Assembly: GCA_012103475.1 (NCBI GenBank)
Contig: WLWS01000001.1
Location: 434,001-498,000, forward strand
DNA length: 64,000 nt
DNA from: Gammaproteobacteria bacterium
GTDB lineage: Bacteria > Pseudomonadota > Gammaproteobacteria > Eutrophobiales > Eutrophobiaceae
Reading direction: 5' to 3'
This document shows positions 9,086 to 18,630 of this stretch, piece after piece. The position numbers were made by a program, and so were the translations under genes. The notes below the pieces were generated by a model. The model was not told where the DNA came from and did not search any database. It saw only the letters and a program-made list of their open reading frames with translations. Each line of letters opens with the position of its first letter. The stretch's first letter is position 1.

Positions 9086-9757
9086 ATGCCTGATTATGTA
9101 ATTGCCCCCTCAATCCTCTCTGCAGATATGGCCAGACTGGGCGCAGACACCGAATCTGTGATCGCAGCCGGTGCGGATTTCATTCATGTTGATGTCATGG
9201 ATAACCATTACGTGCCGAATCTCACATTCGGCCCGGTGGTGGTTAGCGCCCTTCGCAATCACGGCATCAAGGCCACTATTGATGTGCATTTAATGATTAA
9301 ACCGGTGGATAGAATTATCCCTGAGTTTGCCAGTGCCGGGGCCAGCTATATCACCTTTCACCCTGAAGCCAGTGAGCACATCGATCGCAGCCTGCAGCTT
9401 ATTCACGATCATGGTTGCAAAGCAGGTCTGGTTTTTAATCCGGCAACACCGCTGGATTGTCTGCAACACCTGCTGGACAAAATCGATATGGTGCTATTGA
9501 TGTCGGTCAACCCGGGCTTTGGTGGTCAGAGTTTTATCCCCGAAGCACTGAATAAACTGAGACAGGCGAGAAAATTAATTGACGAAAGCGGACGCGACAT
9601 TCGACTTGAGATCGATGGCGGTGTAAAAATTGAAAACATTCGCGAGATTGCCGCAGCCGGAGCGGATACCTTCGTCGCCGGGTCAGCGATTTTTGGTAGT
9701 GAAGATTATGCCGCTACTATTAGTTCGATGCGCTCCGAATTAGCAAAAGTAAAATAG
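9086..9757 (+). CDS. rpe: Ribulose-phosphate 3-epimerase
   Basis: Interconverts D-ribulose 5-phosphate and D-xylulose 5-phosphate in the pentose phosphate pathway. The 223-residue TIM barrel shows every family block: [56 protein letters not shown] and LEIDGGV, with the metal-binding His/Asp residues and both catalytic aspartates present. It is followed after 27 bases by gph and then by a glutaminase gene, the usual gammaproteobacterial rpe-gph order. Confidence 0.97.
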   Translation: MPDYVIAPSILSADMARLGADTESVIAAGADFIHVDVMDNHYVPNLTFGPVVVSALRNHGIKATIDVHLMIKPVDRIIPEFASAGASYITFHPEASEHIDRSLQLIHDHGCKAGLVFNPATPLDCLQHLLDKIDMVLLMSVNPGFGGQSFIPEALNKLRQARKLIDESGRDIRLEIDGGVKIENIREIAAAGADTFVAGSAIFGSEDYAATISSMRSELAKVK

Positions 9758-9784
9758 CGCAACAATTGCATAAGCTTCGACAGT

Positions 9785-10456
9785 ATGGCCCTGAATAAAC
9801 CCGAGCTGGTGCTCTTCGATCTGGATGGCACGCTCATTGACACCGCGCCTGATCTGGCTTTCTCCATTGATGAAACCCTGAAGCAGCTCGGAATGCCTGA
9901 ATGCGGTGAGACCCGGGTTCGCGCGTGGATTGGCAGTGGCATCGATGGCTTGCTGAATCGGGCATTGACCAACGATATTAAAGGCAAAGCGGATAAGGAT
10001 TTATTTGAACGGGCGCTGACAATATTCAAAGAGATTTATTTTGAAAACATCTGCAGGCAGAGTCGGATATACGCAGGCGTATCTGAAGCGCTTACTTTTC
10101 TGCAAACCAGCAATATTGCCATGGCCTGTGTGACCAACAAAACCGCCCGATTTACAGATAAAATCCTACAGGAACTCGACCTCTATGATCAGTTCGGCAT
10201 CGTTGTCAGCGGCGATACCCTGAGTGTAAAAAAACCCAGACCAGAACCGCTATTGCACGCGCTCGCACACTACTCACTCAGCCCGGCGTCGGCACTGATG
10301 GTCGGCGATTCCAGAACCGATGTGAACGCAGCTCGTGCAGCGGAAGTCCCGGTGCTATGCGTGACCTATGGCTACAATATGAATATCGACGTACGTGAGC
10401 TAAAGCCGGATGCCGTTGTTGATTCACTTGCCGAGTTACCAAAGCTGATAAACTGA
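9785..10456 (+). CDS. gph: Phosphoglycolate phosphatase (HAD family)
   Basis: Dephosphorylates 2-phosphoglycolate, for instance that arising from repair of oxidised DNA ends. The 223 residues carry all HAD motifs: FDLDGTLIDT with the nucleophile Asp12 and Asp14, the threonine motif VTNKTARFT, the lysine motif KKPRPEP, and the metal-binding MVGDSRTDVNAARAA. The helical cap fits the Gph subclass. It sits between rpe and the trpG/pabA-type gene, as in pseudomonads, where rpe-gph precede the trp genes. Confidence 0.93.
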   Translation: MALNKPELVLFDLDGTLIDTAPDLAFSIDETLKQLGMPECGETRVRAWIGSGIDGLLNRALTNDIKGKADKDLFERALTIFKEIYFENICRQSRIYAGVSEALTFLQTSNIAMACVTNKTARFTDKILQELDLYDQFGIVVSGDTLSVKKPRPEPLLHALAHYSLSPASALMVGDSRTDVNAARAAEVPVLCVTYGYNMNIDVRELKPDAVVDSLAELPKLIN

Positions 10457-10464
10457 TAACGACC

Positions 10465-11043
10465 ATGCTGTTGATGATCGACAATTACGACTCCTTTACC
10501 TACAATCTGGTTCATTATCTGGAGGTGCTTGGCGAAGATGTTCGCGTCTATCGTAATGATAAAATTACTCTTGAACAGATAGAAGAACTGGCTCCTTCAA
10601 GAGTAGTTATTTCACCAGGCCCATGTACACCGGATGAATCCGGAATTTCTGTTGAGCTCATCCGGCATTTTAAAAACCGCTTACCAATTCTGGGAGTATG
10701 CCTTGGTCATCAGGGTATTGCTCAGGCCTTCGGCGCTAAAATCGTCCATGCAGGTGAAGTTATGCATGGTAAAACTTCCGAGATAGTTCACAGCAAGTGC
10801 GATATTTTCAAGGATCTTGATATGCCTTTTACGGCTACCCGATATCATTCGCTTGTAATCGAAAAAGAAACTCTGCCTGACTGTTTTGAAATCAGCGCAT
10901 GGACCGAGGACAGCGAGCAGAAATTAGATGAGATAATGGGAATACGCCACAAGAAATTACCGATTTATGGCGTCCAGTTTCACCCGGAATCAATACTAAC
11001 CAGCAGCGGTCATCAACTTCTACAAAATTTTCTGGATTGTTAA
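10465..11043 (+). CDS. Anthranilate/aminodeoxychorismate synthase glutaminase subunit
   Basis: A 192-residue class I glutamine amidotransferase. It hydrolyses glutamine and passes ammonia to a TrpE or PabB partner that makes anthranilate or 4-amino-4-deoxychorismate from chorismate. The N-terminal MLLMIDNYDSFTYNLVHYL, the oxyanion motif ISPGPCTP, the nucleophile Cys79 in LGVCLGHQG, and His173/Glu175 in GVQFHPES form a complete triad. TrpG and PabA cannot be separated by sequence alone. It follows rpe-gph, but neither trpE nor trpDC is adjacent, and folate genes (folK, folB) follow on the other strand. Confidence 0.9.
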   Translation: MLLMIDNYDSFTYNLVHYLEVLGEDVRVYRNDKITLEQIEELAPSRVVISPGPCTPDESGISVELIRHFKNRLPILGVCLGHQGIAQAFGAKIVHAGEVMHGKTSEIVHSKCDIFKDLDMPFTATRYHSLVIEKETLPDCFEISAWTEDSEQKLDEIMGIRHKKLPIYGVQFHPESILTSSGHQLLQNFLDC

Positions 11044-11050
11044 GAGCAAA

Positions 11051-11449
11051 CTAGAATTTTGGAAAATCGCTGCTCAGGAACCAGCGTTTGTAATCTTCGT
11101 GATACCACCAATCCTGTTTAATAATAATTTTCTTAAGGGTCGCATATTCATTGTGATAGTACTGCATTTCCATTTCCACCGTTGCAGAGTCGTGAGTATC
11201 GCTAATAGTTTTCTTTTTTATCTTATGTCCCGTCACCCTGATGTATTCGAGTTGTGACGAATCAATTTCACGCGTCGTTTCGTCTTCGTTCAAATGATAC
11301 TCTTTAGCACTGTCGAATCGTCCCCAGCGCAAAGCTGCTACATATTCATCCATAGCATTAACCAGCCCTTCGCCTTTTTGTTTTGTACCTATGCTGTTAC
11401 AGGCTGTTAAAAGGGACAATAGTGCAATGTGTAATATAATTTTTTTCAT
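11051..11449 (-). CDS. Small lipoprotein of unknown function
   Basis: A 132-residue protein with a type II signal peptide: MKKIILHIALLSLLTAC, lipobox LTAC with Cys17 as the expected lipidated residue. The mature part is charged, with no motif I recognise. Its size and the C-terminal block QDWWYHEDYKRWFLSS suggest a small alpha/beta domain. It converges on the glutaminase gene with a gap of seven bases and lies just after folK on the same strand, so it may be at the end of a folB-folK transcript. No function is proposed. Confidence 0.7.
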   Translation of the reverse strand: MKKIILHIALLSLLTACNSIGTKQKGEGLVNAMDEYVAALRWGRFDSAKEYHLNEDETTREIDSSQLEYIRVTGHKIKKKTISDTHDSATVEMEMQYYHNEYATLKKIIIKQDWWYHEDYKRWFLSSDFPKF

Positions 11450-11467
11450 AATCGATTGCTCCCGTAT

Positions 11468-11956
11468 TTATAAGTCAATTTCTACTGGCCACAATTTCTG
11501 ATCAGATTGCTGAAAATCTTTCCAGAGCTCTGCATAAGTGATTCCCAACACCGGGTGTCGAAGCGAACCGGCAATTTCTGCAAGAGGTTTTAATACAAAA
11601 GCGAATCTAGTGACATCTTCTCGCGGCAGTTGTAAATCGTTCTCATCAATAACCAGATCATCGTATAACAATAAATCGAGATCCAGGGTTCTCGACACAT
11701 AGCGTTGTCCGCCACGTACGCGACCGAAGTCTGCTTCTATCTCATGCAGCTTGTCCTGCAAATCAACCGCACCGAGATCAGTTTCAAACGCCACAATCAG
11801 GTTCAGAAAATTCTCGCCGGAAAAACCCACGGAACTGGATTCATAAACAGTAGAGACAGAGAGATTGCGAAAGTGCGTTCTCATAGCACTGATACCCGAT
11901 CGAATATTCGCCTCCCGGTCAATATTGCTGCCAACACCAATGAATGCTTTTGCCAT
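11468..11956 (-). CDS. folK: HPPK, 6-hydroxymethyl-dihydropterin pyrophosphokinase
   Basis: Transfers pyrophosphate from ATP to 6-hydroxymethyl-7,8-dihydropterin in folate synthesis. The 162 residues show the N-terminal GVGSNIDREANI, the signature GQRYVSRTLDLDLLLYDD whose aspartates bind two Mg2+, and LQLPREDVTRFAFVLKPLAEI, all typical. The gene lies four bases after folB and both enzymes act in consecutive pterin steps. The glutaminase next door may be pabA-like and feed the same pathway. Confidence 0.94.
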   Translation of the reverse strand: MAKAFIGVGSNIDREANIRSGISAMRTHFRNLSVSTVYESSSVGFSGENFLNLIVAFETDLGAVDLQDKLHEIEADFGRVRGGQRYVSRTLDLDLLLYDDLVIDENDLQLPREDVTRFAFVLKPLAEIAGSLRHPVLGITYAELWKDFQQSDQKLWPVEIDL

Positions 11957-11960
11957 TTAC

Positions 11961-12317
11961 TTAACTTCTCTCGCCGCGTTCAATAATAATACCGACATCC
12001 CGTACCCCCCGCAGTGCGCCCTGTTTGTTTAGTTGCAAACGTATCCAGGGAATCTTGAATTCCTCAAGCAAAATCTCACCAACACGTTCTGCCAGCGTTT
12101 CTACCAACTCAAACTCACTTTCGCCGACGAAGCTAAACAAACGCTTGGCCACGGCTTTATAATTTATTGTGTCTTCAATATCATCAGAAGCCGCCGCTTT
12201 GCGGATATCGGTACCCATCTGGATATCGAGTATCACTGTTTGTTTCGTCTGCCGTTCCCAGTCGTAAATCCCGATAATAGTGTCGATACGCAGGTCGTTG
12301 AGATAGATTATGTCCAT
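11961..12317 (-). CDS. folB: Dihydroneopterin aldolase/epimerase
   Basis: Cleaves dihydroneopterin to 6-hydroxymethyl-dihydropterin and glycolaldehyde. The 118-residue T-fold protein begins with LNDLRIDTIIGIYDWER, the usual FolB start with the catalytic-region glutamate, and continues with DTINYKAVAKRL, FELVETLAERVGEILLEEF and the pterin-anchor region. It is divergent from plsY across 92 bases, the same arrangement as in Pseudomonas. Confidence 0.94.
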   Translation of the reverse strand: MDIIYLNDLRIDTIIGIYDWERQTKQTVILDIQMGTDIRKAAASDDIEDTINYKAVAKRLFSFVGESEFELVETLAERVGEILLEEFKIPWIRLQLNKQGALRGVRDVGIIIERGERS

Positions 12318-12409
12318 AATAATTTGATTAACTGTTGTCGTGCCCGCCTTGTGTACGGTATATAAGCATATAGTACAACCTGTTCAAAAACTTTTTCAGA
12401 CTTGTTCAC

Positions 12410-13009
12410 ATGATAATTTACGGATTAATGATTCTTGCAGGATATCTGATCGGTTCGATTGCATCCGCCGTGCTGGTATGCAGAATGCTTGGCAAGGACG
12501 ACCCACGCAATGAAGGTTCACAGAATCCGGGTGCGACCAATGTGCTGCGTCTACACGGGAAAAAGGCCGCCGTATTAACTCTGCTTGGCGATGCTCTGAA
12601 AGGTTTTCTACCAGTCTCGCTGGTCGCTATTAGCGGCGCTCCCGATGTGGTCACCGCACTCACCGCTCTGGCTGCCTTTCTCGGTCATCTGTTCCCGGTT
12701 TTTTTCGGATTTCGTGGCGGCAAGGGCGTGGCGACCTTTGTTGGTGTTTTATTCGGAATGTACTGGATACTCGGCATCAGCTTCGCTCTGACCTGGCTGA
12801 TTATGGCTTTCATTTTTCGGTACTCTTCACTGGCAGCTCTGACAGCCGCGGTGATGACACCGCTATACTCACTCTGGTTCTACCCCTCGGCAAGCTACGC
12901 TATGGTCAATACCTTGATGGCCGCGCTGCTGCTCTGGCGTCATGAATCCAATATTCGAAACCTCCTGAGCGGCAAGGAAGATAAGCTCGGCGCAAATAAA
13001 AGCGGCTAG
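12410..13009 (+). CDS. plsY: Acyl-phosphate glycerol-3-phosphate acyltransferase
   Basis: Transfers an acyl group from acyl-phosphate to glycerol 3-phosphate, the first step of phospholipid synthesis. The 199-residue integral membrane protein contains the three PlsY motifs: GSQNPGATNVLR near residue 36, HLFPVFFGFRGGKGVAT near residue 95, and RHESNIRNLLSGKEDK at the C-terminus. Several hydrophobic helices surround them. It is convergent with tsaD, the two stops being seven bases apart. Confidence 0.95.
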   Translation: MIIYGLMILAGYLIGSIASAVLVCRMLGKDDPRNEGSQNPGATNVLRLHGKKAAVLTLLGDALKGFLPVSLVAISGAPDVVTALTALAAFLGHLFPVFFGFRGGKGVATFVGVLFGMYWILGISFALTWLIMAFIFRYSSLAALTAAVMTPLYSLWFYPSASYAMVNTLMAALLLWRHESNIRNLLSGKEDKLGANKSG

Positions 13010-13015
13010 TATTGA

Positions 13016-14017
13016 TTATTCAGCCAGCGGCCAGCGTGGATGGGCGGCAATAGTGAGATCCTGACTGTGACCCGCCTGCAGGTGCTGGCAGCCGGCATAA
13101 GCAATCATCGCTCCGTTATCTGTACAAAACTCCGGTCTCGGATAAAAAACCTGTCCATCCCGTTTATTCATCATTTCCCTTAAACCCTGACGAAGTTGTT
13201 TATTCGCACTGACACCACCTGCCGCTATCAGTGTGTTGAAACCGGTTTCATCAAGCGCACGCCGGCATTTAATCAGCAGGGTATCCACCACCGCCTCGAC
13301 GAAAGCCAGGGCGATATCAGCACGGGTCTGCTCATCATCAGGATTTTGTTTGACTGTGGTCAGCGCATGAGTTTTAAGACCACTAAAGCTGAAATCGAGT
13401 CCCGGGCGATCACACATCGGCCTTGGAAATTTAAAGCGTCCCGGCCGGCCCTGCTCGGCCAGAGCGGAAATCGCAGCACCTCCCGGATAGCCGAGACCCA
13501 GTAATTTTGCTGTCTTGTCAAAGGCCTCGCCCGCCGCATCATCCAGTGACTCGCCAAGCAGTACGTAATCTCCGACAGCGTTGACCTGCATCAGCTGAGT
13601 GTGGCCACCGGACACCAGCAGGGCCAGAAACGGAAGTGGTGGAGGATCCTCTTCCAGCATTGGCGCGAGTAAATGCGCCTCCATGTGGTGCACGGCGATG
13701 GCCGGAATATTCCAGCCATAAGCCAGACTCCGTCCTACTCCCACACCCACCAGTAGAGCGCCGACTAAACCGGGACCAGCCGTGTAGGCCACACCCTCAA
13801 GTTCCTCGCCACGCATGCCGGCGTCTTTCAAGGCCTGATCGACCAAAGGGATAACCCGGCGAATATGGTCACGTGAGGCCAGTTCCGGTACCACACCGCC
13901 ATAGGTATTGTGCAAATCCACCTGACTATGCAAAGCGTGTGCGAGCAAACCCTGCTCCGAATCGTATATCGCGATCCCGGTCTCATCGCAGGAGGTCTCT
14001 ATACCAAGTACGCGCAT
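13016..14017 (-). CDS. tsaD: tRNA threonylcarbamoyladenosine transferase subunit TsaD
   Basis: The catalytic subunit of the t6A37 tRNA-modifying complex. I place the start at the ATG at 14017 ([14 protein letters not shown]), the universal N-terminus, instead of the in-frame ATG 13 codons upstream. The 333 residues carry the ASKHA nucleotide motifs, the metal-binding [10 protein letters not shown] histidine pair, [28 protein letters not shown] and the late [12 protein letters not shown] and [12 protein letters not shown]. It is divergent from rpsU, as in many gammaproteobacteria. Confidence 0.97.
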   Translation of the reverse strand: MRVLGIETSCDETGIAIYDSEQGLLAHALHSQVDLHNTYGGVVPELASRDHIRRVIPLVDQALKDAGMRGEELEGVAYTAGPGLVGALLVGVGVGRSLAYGWNIPAIAVHHMEAHLLAPMLEEDPPPLPFLALLVSGGHTQLMQVNAVGDYVLLGESLDDAAGEAFDKTAKLLGLGYPGGAAISALAEQGRPGRFKFPRPMCDRPGLDFSFSGLKTHALTTVKQNPDDEQTRADIALAFVEAVVDTLLIKCRRALDETGFNTLIAAGGVSANKQLRQGLREMMNKRDGQVFYPRPEFCTDNGAMIAYAGCQHLQAGHSQDLTIAAHPRWPLAE

Positions 14018-14072
14018 TCTTCTTATTTCCCCTGATATTTGTTGTAATTTTGTCAAAAAGTGGCATTTTACC

Positions 14073-14100
14073 TTGCATTTGAGCCCATTCTCACTAAAAT
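14073..14100 (+). promoter_or_regulatory. Candidate sigma-70 promoter of rpsU-yqeY-dnaG(-rpoD)
   Basis: TTGCAT at 14073-14078 and TAAAAT at 14095-14100 are separated by 16 bases and lie about 48 bases before the rpsU start. Five of six -10 bases and four of six -35 bases match consensus. Position and orientation fit the head of the macromolecular synthesis operon. Assignment is by eye only. Confidence 0.4.
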
Positions 14101-14148
14101 CTCCGGCTCTTTGGAAACCAAGCTACAAATAGTCAGGAAAAAGTATAT

Positions 14149-14364
14149 ATGCCTTCAGTAAGAGTACGAGATAACGAGCCTTTTGATATTGCCATACGTC
14201 GCTTCAAGCGCGCATGTGAAAAAGCCGGCACCTTTGCCGACGTTCACCGTCGCGAATTCTATGAAAAACCAACACAGGTCAGAAAACGTAAAGCTGCTGT
14301 CGCTGTTAAACGTCAGTTAAAAAGACTCTCCAAAGAAAACCTGCGTCACAATCGTCTCTACTAG
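14149..14364 (+). CDS. rpsU: 30S ribosomal protein S21
   Basis: A 71-residue, strongly basic protein beginning [19 protein letters not shown] and ending in the arginine/lysine-rich [14 protein letters not shown], matching S21 along its whole length. S21 binds the 30S platform near the anti-Shine-Dalgarno region and takes part in initiation. It heads the conserved rpsU-yqeY-dnaG-rpoD block that ties ribosome, replication-primer and sigma factor production together. Confidence 0.98.
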   Translation: MPSVRVRDNEPFDIAIRRFKRACEKAGTFADVHRREFYEKPTQVRKRKAAVAVKRQLKRLSKENLRHNRLY

Positions 14365-14369
14365 GTCTT

Positions 14370-14387
14370 CTGTGGCTCTCGCCACAG
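14370..14387 (+). terminator. Intergenic hairpin between rpsU and yqeY (possible attenuator or processing site)
   Basis: CTGTGGC at 14370-14376 pairs perfectly with GCCACAG at 14381-14387 around a TCTC loop, six bases after the rpsU stop. There is no T-run behind it, so it is not a standard intrinsic terminator. In the E. coli rpsU-dnaG-rpoD operon a partial terminator sits at the equivalent place and lowers primase relative to S21. A similar role here is inference. Confidence 0.45.
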
Positions 14388-14400
14388 CCTCTACGAAATC

Positions 14401-14847
14401 ATGTCTGAACTCAAGCAACGCATCAACGACGATGTAAAGTCGGCGATGCGCAGTAAGGAAAAGGATCTTCTGGCAGTACTGCGCCTTATCACCGCAGCGG
14501 TAAAACAAATTGAAGTCGACCAGCGCATTGAGCTGGATGACGCACAGATGCTGACTGTTCTCGACAAGCTTGCCAAACAACATCGCGATTCCATCGACCA
14601 GTATGAAAAAGCTGAGCGGGAAGATCTGGCTGCGAAAGAACGTTATGAGCTGGGCGTCGTGCAAAGCTATCTGCCGGTCGCTCTCTCGGAAGAGGAACTG
14701 CTGCAACTGATTGATGCGGCAATTGCCGAAACCGGCGCTGAGGGCATGAAAGACATGGGCAAGGTGATGGGCATTCTCAAGGCCAAAGCTCAGGGTCGCG
14801 CCGACATGGGCAAACTCAGCGGACAGGTAAAAGCCAAACTGGCTTAA
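14401..14847 (+). CDS. YqeY/GatB-like domain protein
   Basis: A 148-residue helical protein starting MSELKQRINDDVKSAMRSKEKD and ending with the tail domain GMKDMGKVMGILKAKAQGRADMGKLSGQVKAKL, the YqeY family that resembles the C-terminal domain of GatB. It is thought to bind tRNA or aminoacyl-tRNA amidation components, but a precise role is not established. Its place between rpsU and dnaG is conserved in Pseudomonas and relatives. Confidence 0.93.
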   Translation: MSELKQRINDDVKSAMRSKEKDLLAVLRLITAAVKQIEVDQRIELDDAQMLTVLDKLAKQHRDSIDQYEKAEREDLAAKERYELGVVQSYLPVALSEEELLQLIDAAIAETGAEGMKDMGKVMGILKAKAQGRADMGKLSGQVKAKLA

Positions 14848-14926
14848 GTTCTCTTGTCAGTCCGGGACCGGCTTCAGGTTCCCTCTTCTATCGCTGTCCC
14901 ATTGTCTGAAGGTTATACTGCGTAAC

Positions 14927-16681
14927 ATGGCTGGCCGAATCCCCCAACAATTCATCGATGAACTACTTGCTCGGACGGATATCGTCGATCTGATAGACGG
15001 CTTCGTTCCTCTGAAAAAAGCCGGCAAGGATTTTCAGGCCTGCTGCCCCTTTCATGATGAGAAAACCCCCTCGTTTACGGTCAGCCAGCCAAAACAGTTC
15101 TACCACTGCTTTGGCTGTGGTGTAAAGGGCACGGCTATCAGTTTTCTAATGGAGTACAACCACCTCGAGTTCCTCGAGGCCATAGAAGAACTGGCTAATA
15201 AGGCGGGTCTGCCAATCCCGCAGGAAGCCAGTCTGGTAAAAACCGATAGTAATTTGTCCGAACTGTATGAGCTGCTGGAACTGGTGGTGCGTTTTTACAA
15301 TCGACAACTGCGCGAACATCCGCAATCGAAACGAGCCGTGGATTACCTGAAAGATCGCGGTATTTCCGGTGAAATAGCAAAATCATTTGAACTGGGTTTT
15401 GCCCCTCCCGGCTGGGACAATTTGATTCAGGAGCTGGGTAGTTCTGAGGCAGCCAAACAAAGACTCGCTAAAACAGGGATGGTTATTAAACGGGATAATG
15501 GCGGCTTCTACGATCGTTTTCGTGATCGCATCATGTTTCCCATTCGCGATCCACGTGGCCGTGTGATTGGTTTCGGTGGCCGGGTACTTGACGATGACAC
15601 GCCCAAGTACCTGAACTCGCCGGAAACTCCCATCTACTCCAAGGGTCGGGAACTTTACGGACTTTATCAGGCCCGTCATGCAAACAAGGATTTGCAAAGA
15701 ATCTACGTAGTGGAAGGCTATATGGATGTTATCGCGCTGGCACAATTCGGTATTAACAACGCGGTAGCCAGTCTCGGCACGGCTGCCACCAGTGAACATC
15801 TTGAACGCCTGTTTCGCGCCACCCCTGAAGTGGTGTTTTGTTTTGACGGTGATAACGCCGGTCGCAAGGCCGCCTGGCGAGCTATGGAAACAACCCTGCC
15901 TTTAATTCGAGATGGGCGTCAGGCCTTTTTCATGTTTATGCCGCAGGGAGAAGATCCGGATACTTTTGTCAGAAGTCAGGGCCGGGAGAGTTTTGAGGAT
16001 ACCAATACCTATCTCGCTCTCTCGGACTATCTCTTTGACAGCCTAAAGCAGAACACCGACCTGAATACAACACAGGGACAGGCGAGGATGATGGAAGAGG
16101 TGATTCCCTTCATCAGGCAGATGCCGGATGGCGCCCTGCGCAAATTGATGGTGAGAGATCTGGCCAATCTGGTGAATAGCGATAGCGACTATATCGAATC
16201 AGCTCTTGGTAGCGGCACAAGCGCCAGAAGGTCCCCATCACGACCAGTCCGCCGGCAACAAAATAGCGGAAGTGACAACCTCATCGGAAGAATGATCAGC
16301 ATGCTGCTTTATCAACCGGATCTGGCTCTCAGACTCGACGATTACAAGGTGCTGGAAGGTGTACCGGTGGCCGGAGTCGATTTCCTGCTTGAACTACTGC
16401 AATTGATTCAGTCAAACAGGGGGATCAGCTGTGCCGGGATTCTCGAGCATTGGCGCGATACGCGCTATGAAGCCTGTTTGAAGCAGCTGGCAGCCAGTAA
16501 TAATGAGTTATTTTCAGTATCGACCAATCTTGAGGCCGAGTTTGACGACGCGCTGGCCAGACTTCTGGACAAAAAAAGCCGACAGAAATTACAACAGCTG
16601 GCAACTGGCAAACTCAGCTCCCTCTCGGAAGAAGACAAGGCGACGCTTAGAAACTACCGTAAAACTGAAGAGAAAAACTAA
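14927..16681 (+). CDS. dnaG: DNA primase
   Basis: Synthesises RNA primers for replication with the DnaB helicase. The 584 residues show the N-terminal zinc finger (Cys40, His43, Cys61, Cys64 in CCPFHDEKTPSF and HCFGCG), the core RFRDRIMFPIRDPRGRVIGFGGR, and the TOPRIM domain with the catalytic glutamate in VVEGYMDVIA and the acidic CFDGDNAGRKAA. From about residue 440 a variable linker leads into the DnaB-binding C-terminal helical domain. Length fits gammaproteobacterial DnaG. Confidence 0.98.
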   Translation: MAGRIPQQFIDELLARTDIVDLIDGFVPLKKAGKDFQACCPFHDEKTPSFTVSQPKQFYHCFGCGVKGTAISFLMEYNHLEFLEAIEELANKAGLPIPQEASLVKTDSNLSELYELLELVVRFYNRQLREHPQSKRAVDYLKDRGISGEIAKSFELGFAPPGWDNLIQELGSSEAAKQRLAKTGMVIKRDNGGFYDRFRDRIMFPIRDPRGRVIGFGGRVLDDDTPKYLNSPETPIYSKGRELYGLYQARHANKDLQRIYVVEGYMDVIALAQFGINNAVASLGTAATSEHLERLFRATPEVVFCFDGDNAGRKAAWRAMETTLPLIRDGRQAFFMFMPQGEDPDTFVRSQGRESFEDTNTYLALSDYLFDSLKQNTDLNTTQGQARMMEEVIPFIRQMPDGALRKLMVRDLANLVNSDSDYIESALGSGTSARRSPSRPVRRQQNSGSDNLIGRMISMLLYQPDLALRLDDYKVLEGVPVAGVDFLLELLQLIQSNRGISCAGILEHWRDTRYEACLKQLAASNNELFSVSTNLEAEFDDALARLLDKKSRQKLQQLATGKLSSLSEEDKATLRNYRKTEEKN

Positions 16682-16795
16682 ATCAACATGGCATGTTGCA
16701 GGGCAATAGGCTATACTGATCGTTTTGCTTTTGCCTCCTCAAAAGTGGTGGCCAATCAAGAACTTATCACACTTACTATTTAAGAGACATTCTCT

Positions 16796-18625
16796 ATGGA
16801 GCAACTCGAACAAACCCGGACTTCTGAAGACAAACAGTCTCGACTGAAGTTACTCATTGCCAAAGGCAAGGAACAGGGCTTTCTCACCTATCACGAGGTG
16901 AACGATCATTTGCCCGACGACATTGTCGATCCGGAGCAAATCGAAGATATCATTAACATGATTAACGATATGGGTATTGAGGTGCACGAAACCGCGCCTG
17001 ACAGAGACATCGTTATGACTGACAGCACCATTGGCCCGGATGAAGATGCTGCCGCTGAAGCTGCTGCCGCACTGGTAAGTGTCGAAAATGAATTTGGCAG
17101 AACGACCGATCCGGTACGCATGTACATGCGCGAAATGGGAACCGTTGATCTGCTCACCCGCGAAGGTGAAATCAAAATCGCCAAACGCATCGAGAAGGGC
17201 ATCAATCAGGTCCTCACCGCTCTCTCGCATTTTCCGGCAACCATCGAATGGCTGTTAGCTGCCTACGCTGATGTGGAAGCGGAACAAATGAAACTGAGCG
17301 ATGTTATCGTCGGCTTTAGCGATAACGAGGAATATCCGGATGCCGGTGTTCCTCCTGTCGTGAATGTTGCCAAGGATAGCGACGATGATGATGACGAAGA
17401 TGATGAACCTACCGGACCCGATCCGGAAGAAGTCCGCGCTCACGTAAAAGAAATTGAAGTGCGCTACACCAAATTGTTAAAGGCTATCAAGCGTTATGGT
17501 AAAGACCATAAGCGCACCATGGCCCTGCAAGATGAAACAACTGAAAAATTCATGGAATTGAAGTTGTCTCCAAAGTTCATTGATAAACTGACAATAGGCA
17601 TTCGGATATTGATTGATCAGATTCGTATGACCGAACGCGACATCATGAAACTGTGTGTGAAAGAAGCAAAAATGCCACGCAAGGATTTCATTTCCTCTTT
17701 CCCCACAAATGAAATAAACACCAACTGGGCGAGTGGTGTTGCCAGAAGTAAAAAACCTTATGCAGCTGGTATGAAGGAAGTTAAGGACGACGTCATAAAG
17801 CTGCAGAAAAAACTCGCGGTTGCCTTTGATAACAGCCTGCTCGGTATAACCGAGATTAAGGAAATCAATCGCAAGGTATCGACCGGTGAGGCGAAAGCGC
17901 GTCGTGCGAAAAAAGAAATGGTGGAAGCCAACCTGCGTCTGGTAATTTCGATCGCAAAAAAATACACCAACCGCGGTTTGCTCTTTCTCGACCTGATTCA
18001 GGAAGGCAATATCGGCCTGATGAAAGCGGTAGACAAGTTTGAATACCGTCGTGGTTACAAATTCTCTACTTATGCAACCTGGTGGATTCGACAGGCCATT
18101 ACGCGCTCCATCGCGGATCAGGCCCGGACCATTCGTATTCCGGTACACATGATTGAAACTATCAACAAGCTGAACCGTATTTCCAGACAGATACTGCAGG
18201 AAATGGGTCGTGAACCCACACCGGAAGAACTGGCTGAGAAAATGGAAATGCCGGAAGACAAGGTGCGCAAGGTACTGAAAATTGCCAAAGAGCCGATCTC
18301 CATGGAAACGCCAATTGGTGATGACGATGACTCCCATCTTGGTGATTTCATCGAAGACCTGAATACCCAGATGCCTTCAGACTCTGCCGGTTTTGAAGGT
18401 CTGCGTCGCGCCACTCATGATGCTTTGGTTGGTTTAACACCAAGGGAAGCCAAGGTACTGCGTATGCGTTTCGGTATTAATATGAATACAGACCATACAC
18501 TGGAAGAAGTTGGCAAGCAGTTCGACGTAACCCGCGAGCGTATTCGTCAGATTGAAGCGAAGGCCTTAAGAAAGCTTCGCCACCCGAGCCGCTCAGAACA
18601 ACTGAAAACCTTCCTCGACTCATAG
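16796..18625 (+). CDS. rpoD: RNA polymerase primary sigma factor (sigma-70)
   Basis: The housekeeping sigma factor, 609 residues. Region 1.1 is present at the N-terminus ([18 protein letters not shown]), followed by region 1.2 with [21 protein letters not shown]. The non-conserved insert carries a very acidic patch ([12 protein letters not shown]) near residue 195. Region 2 shows [17 protein letters not shown] and region 4.2 [19 protein letters not shown], ending in FLDS as usual. It is separated from dnaG by 114 bases, where I could not identify a convincing additional promoter. Confidence 0.98.
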   Translation: MEQLEQTRTSEDKQSRLKLLIAKGKEQGFLTYHEVNDHLPDDIVDPEQIEDIINMINDMGIEVHETAPDRDIVMTDSTIGPDEDAAAEAAAALVSVENEFGRTTDPVRMYMREMGTVDLLTREGEIKIAKRIEKGINQVLTALSHFPATIEWLLAAYADVEAEQMKLSDVIVGFSDNEEYPDAGVPPVVNVAKDSDDDDDEDDEPTGPDPEEVRAHVKEIEVRYTKLLKAIKRYGKDHKRTMALQDETTEKFMELKLSPKFIDKLTIGIRILIDQIRMTERDIMKLCVKEAKMPRKDFISSFPTNEINTNWASGVARSKKPYAAGMKEVKDDVIKLQKKLAVAFDNSLLGITEIKEINRKVSTGEAKARRAKKEMVEANLRLVISIAKKYTNRGLLFLDLIQEGNIGLMKAVDKFEYRRGYKFSTYATWWIRQAITRSIADQARTIRIPVHMIETINKLNRISRQILQEMGREPTPEELAEKMEMPEDKVRKVLKIAKEPISMETPIGDDDDSHLGDFIEDLNTQMPSDSAGFEGLRRATHDALVGLTPREAKVLRMRFGINMNTDHTLEEVGKQFDVTRERIRQIEAKALRKLRHPSRSEQLKTFLDS

Positions 18626-18630
18626 AGTCA

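Noticed and set aside
14061..14077. Sigma-54-like TGGCAT...TTGCA before rpsU
   Set aside because: The GG-GC spacing is 11, one base too long for a -24/-12 promoter, and rpsU is a housekeeping gene with a fair sigma-70 promoter overlapping the same bases.
16689..16717. TGGCAT/TTGCAG and TATACT in the dnaG-rpoD gap as an internal rpoD promoter
   Set aside because: TTGCAG is only 10 bases from TATACT, and TGGCAT at 17-base spacing matches the -35 poorly. An internal promoter is plausible there but not shown by these bases.
17477..18337. Long open frame (286 codons) antisense to rpoD
   Set aside because: It lies wholly inside a strongly conserved sigma-70 gene, its translation has no family character, and codon constraint on the sense strand explains it.
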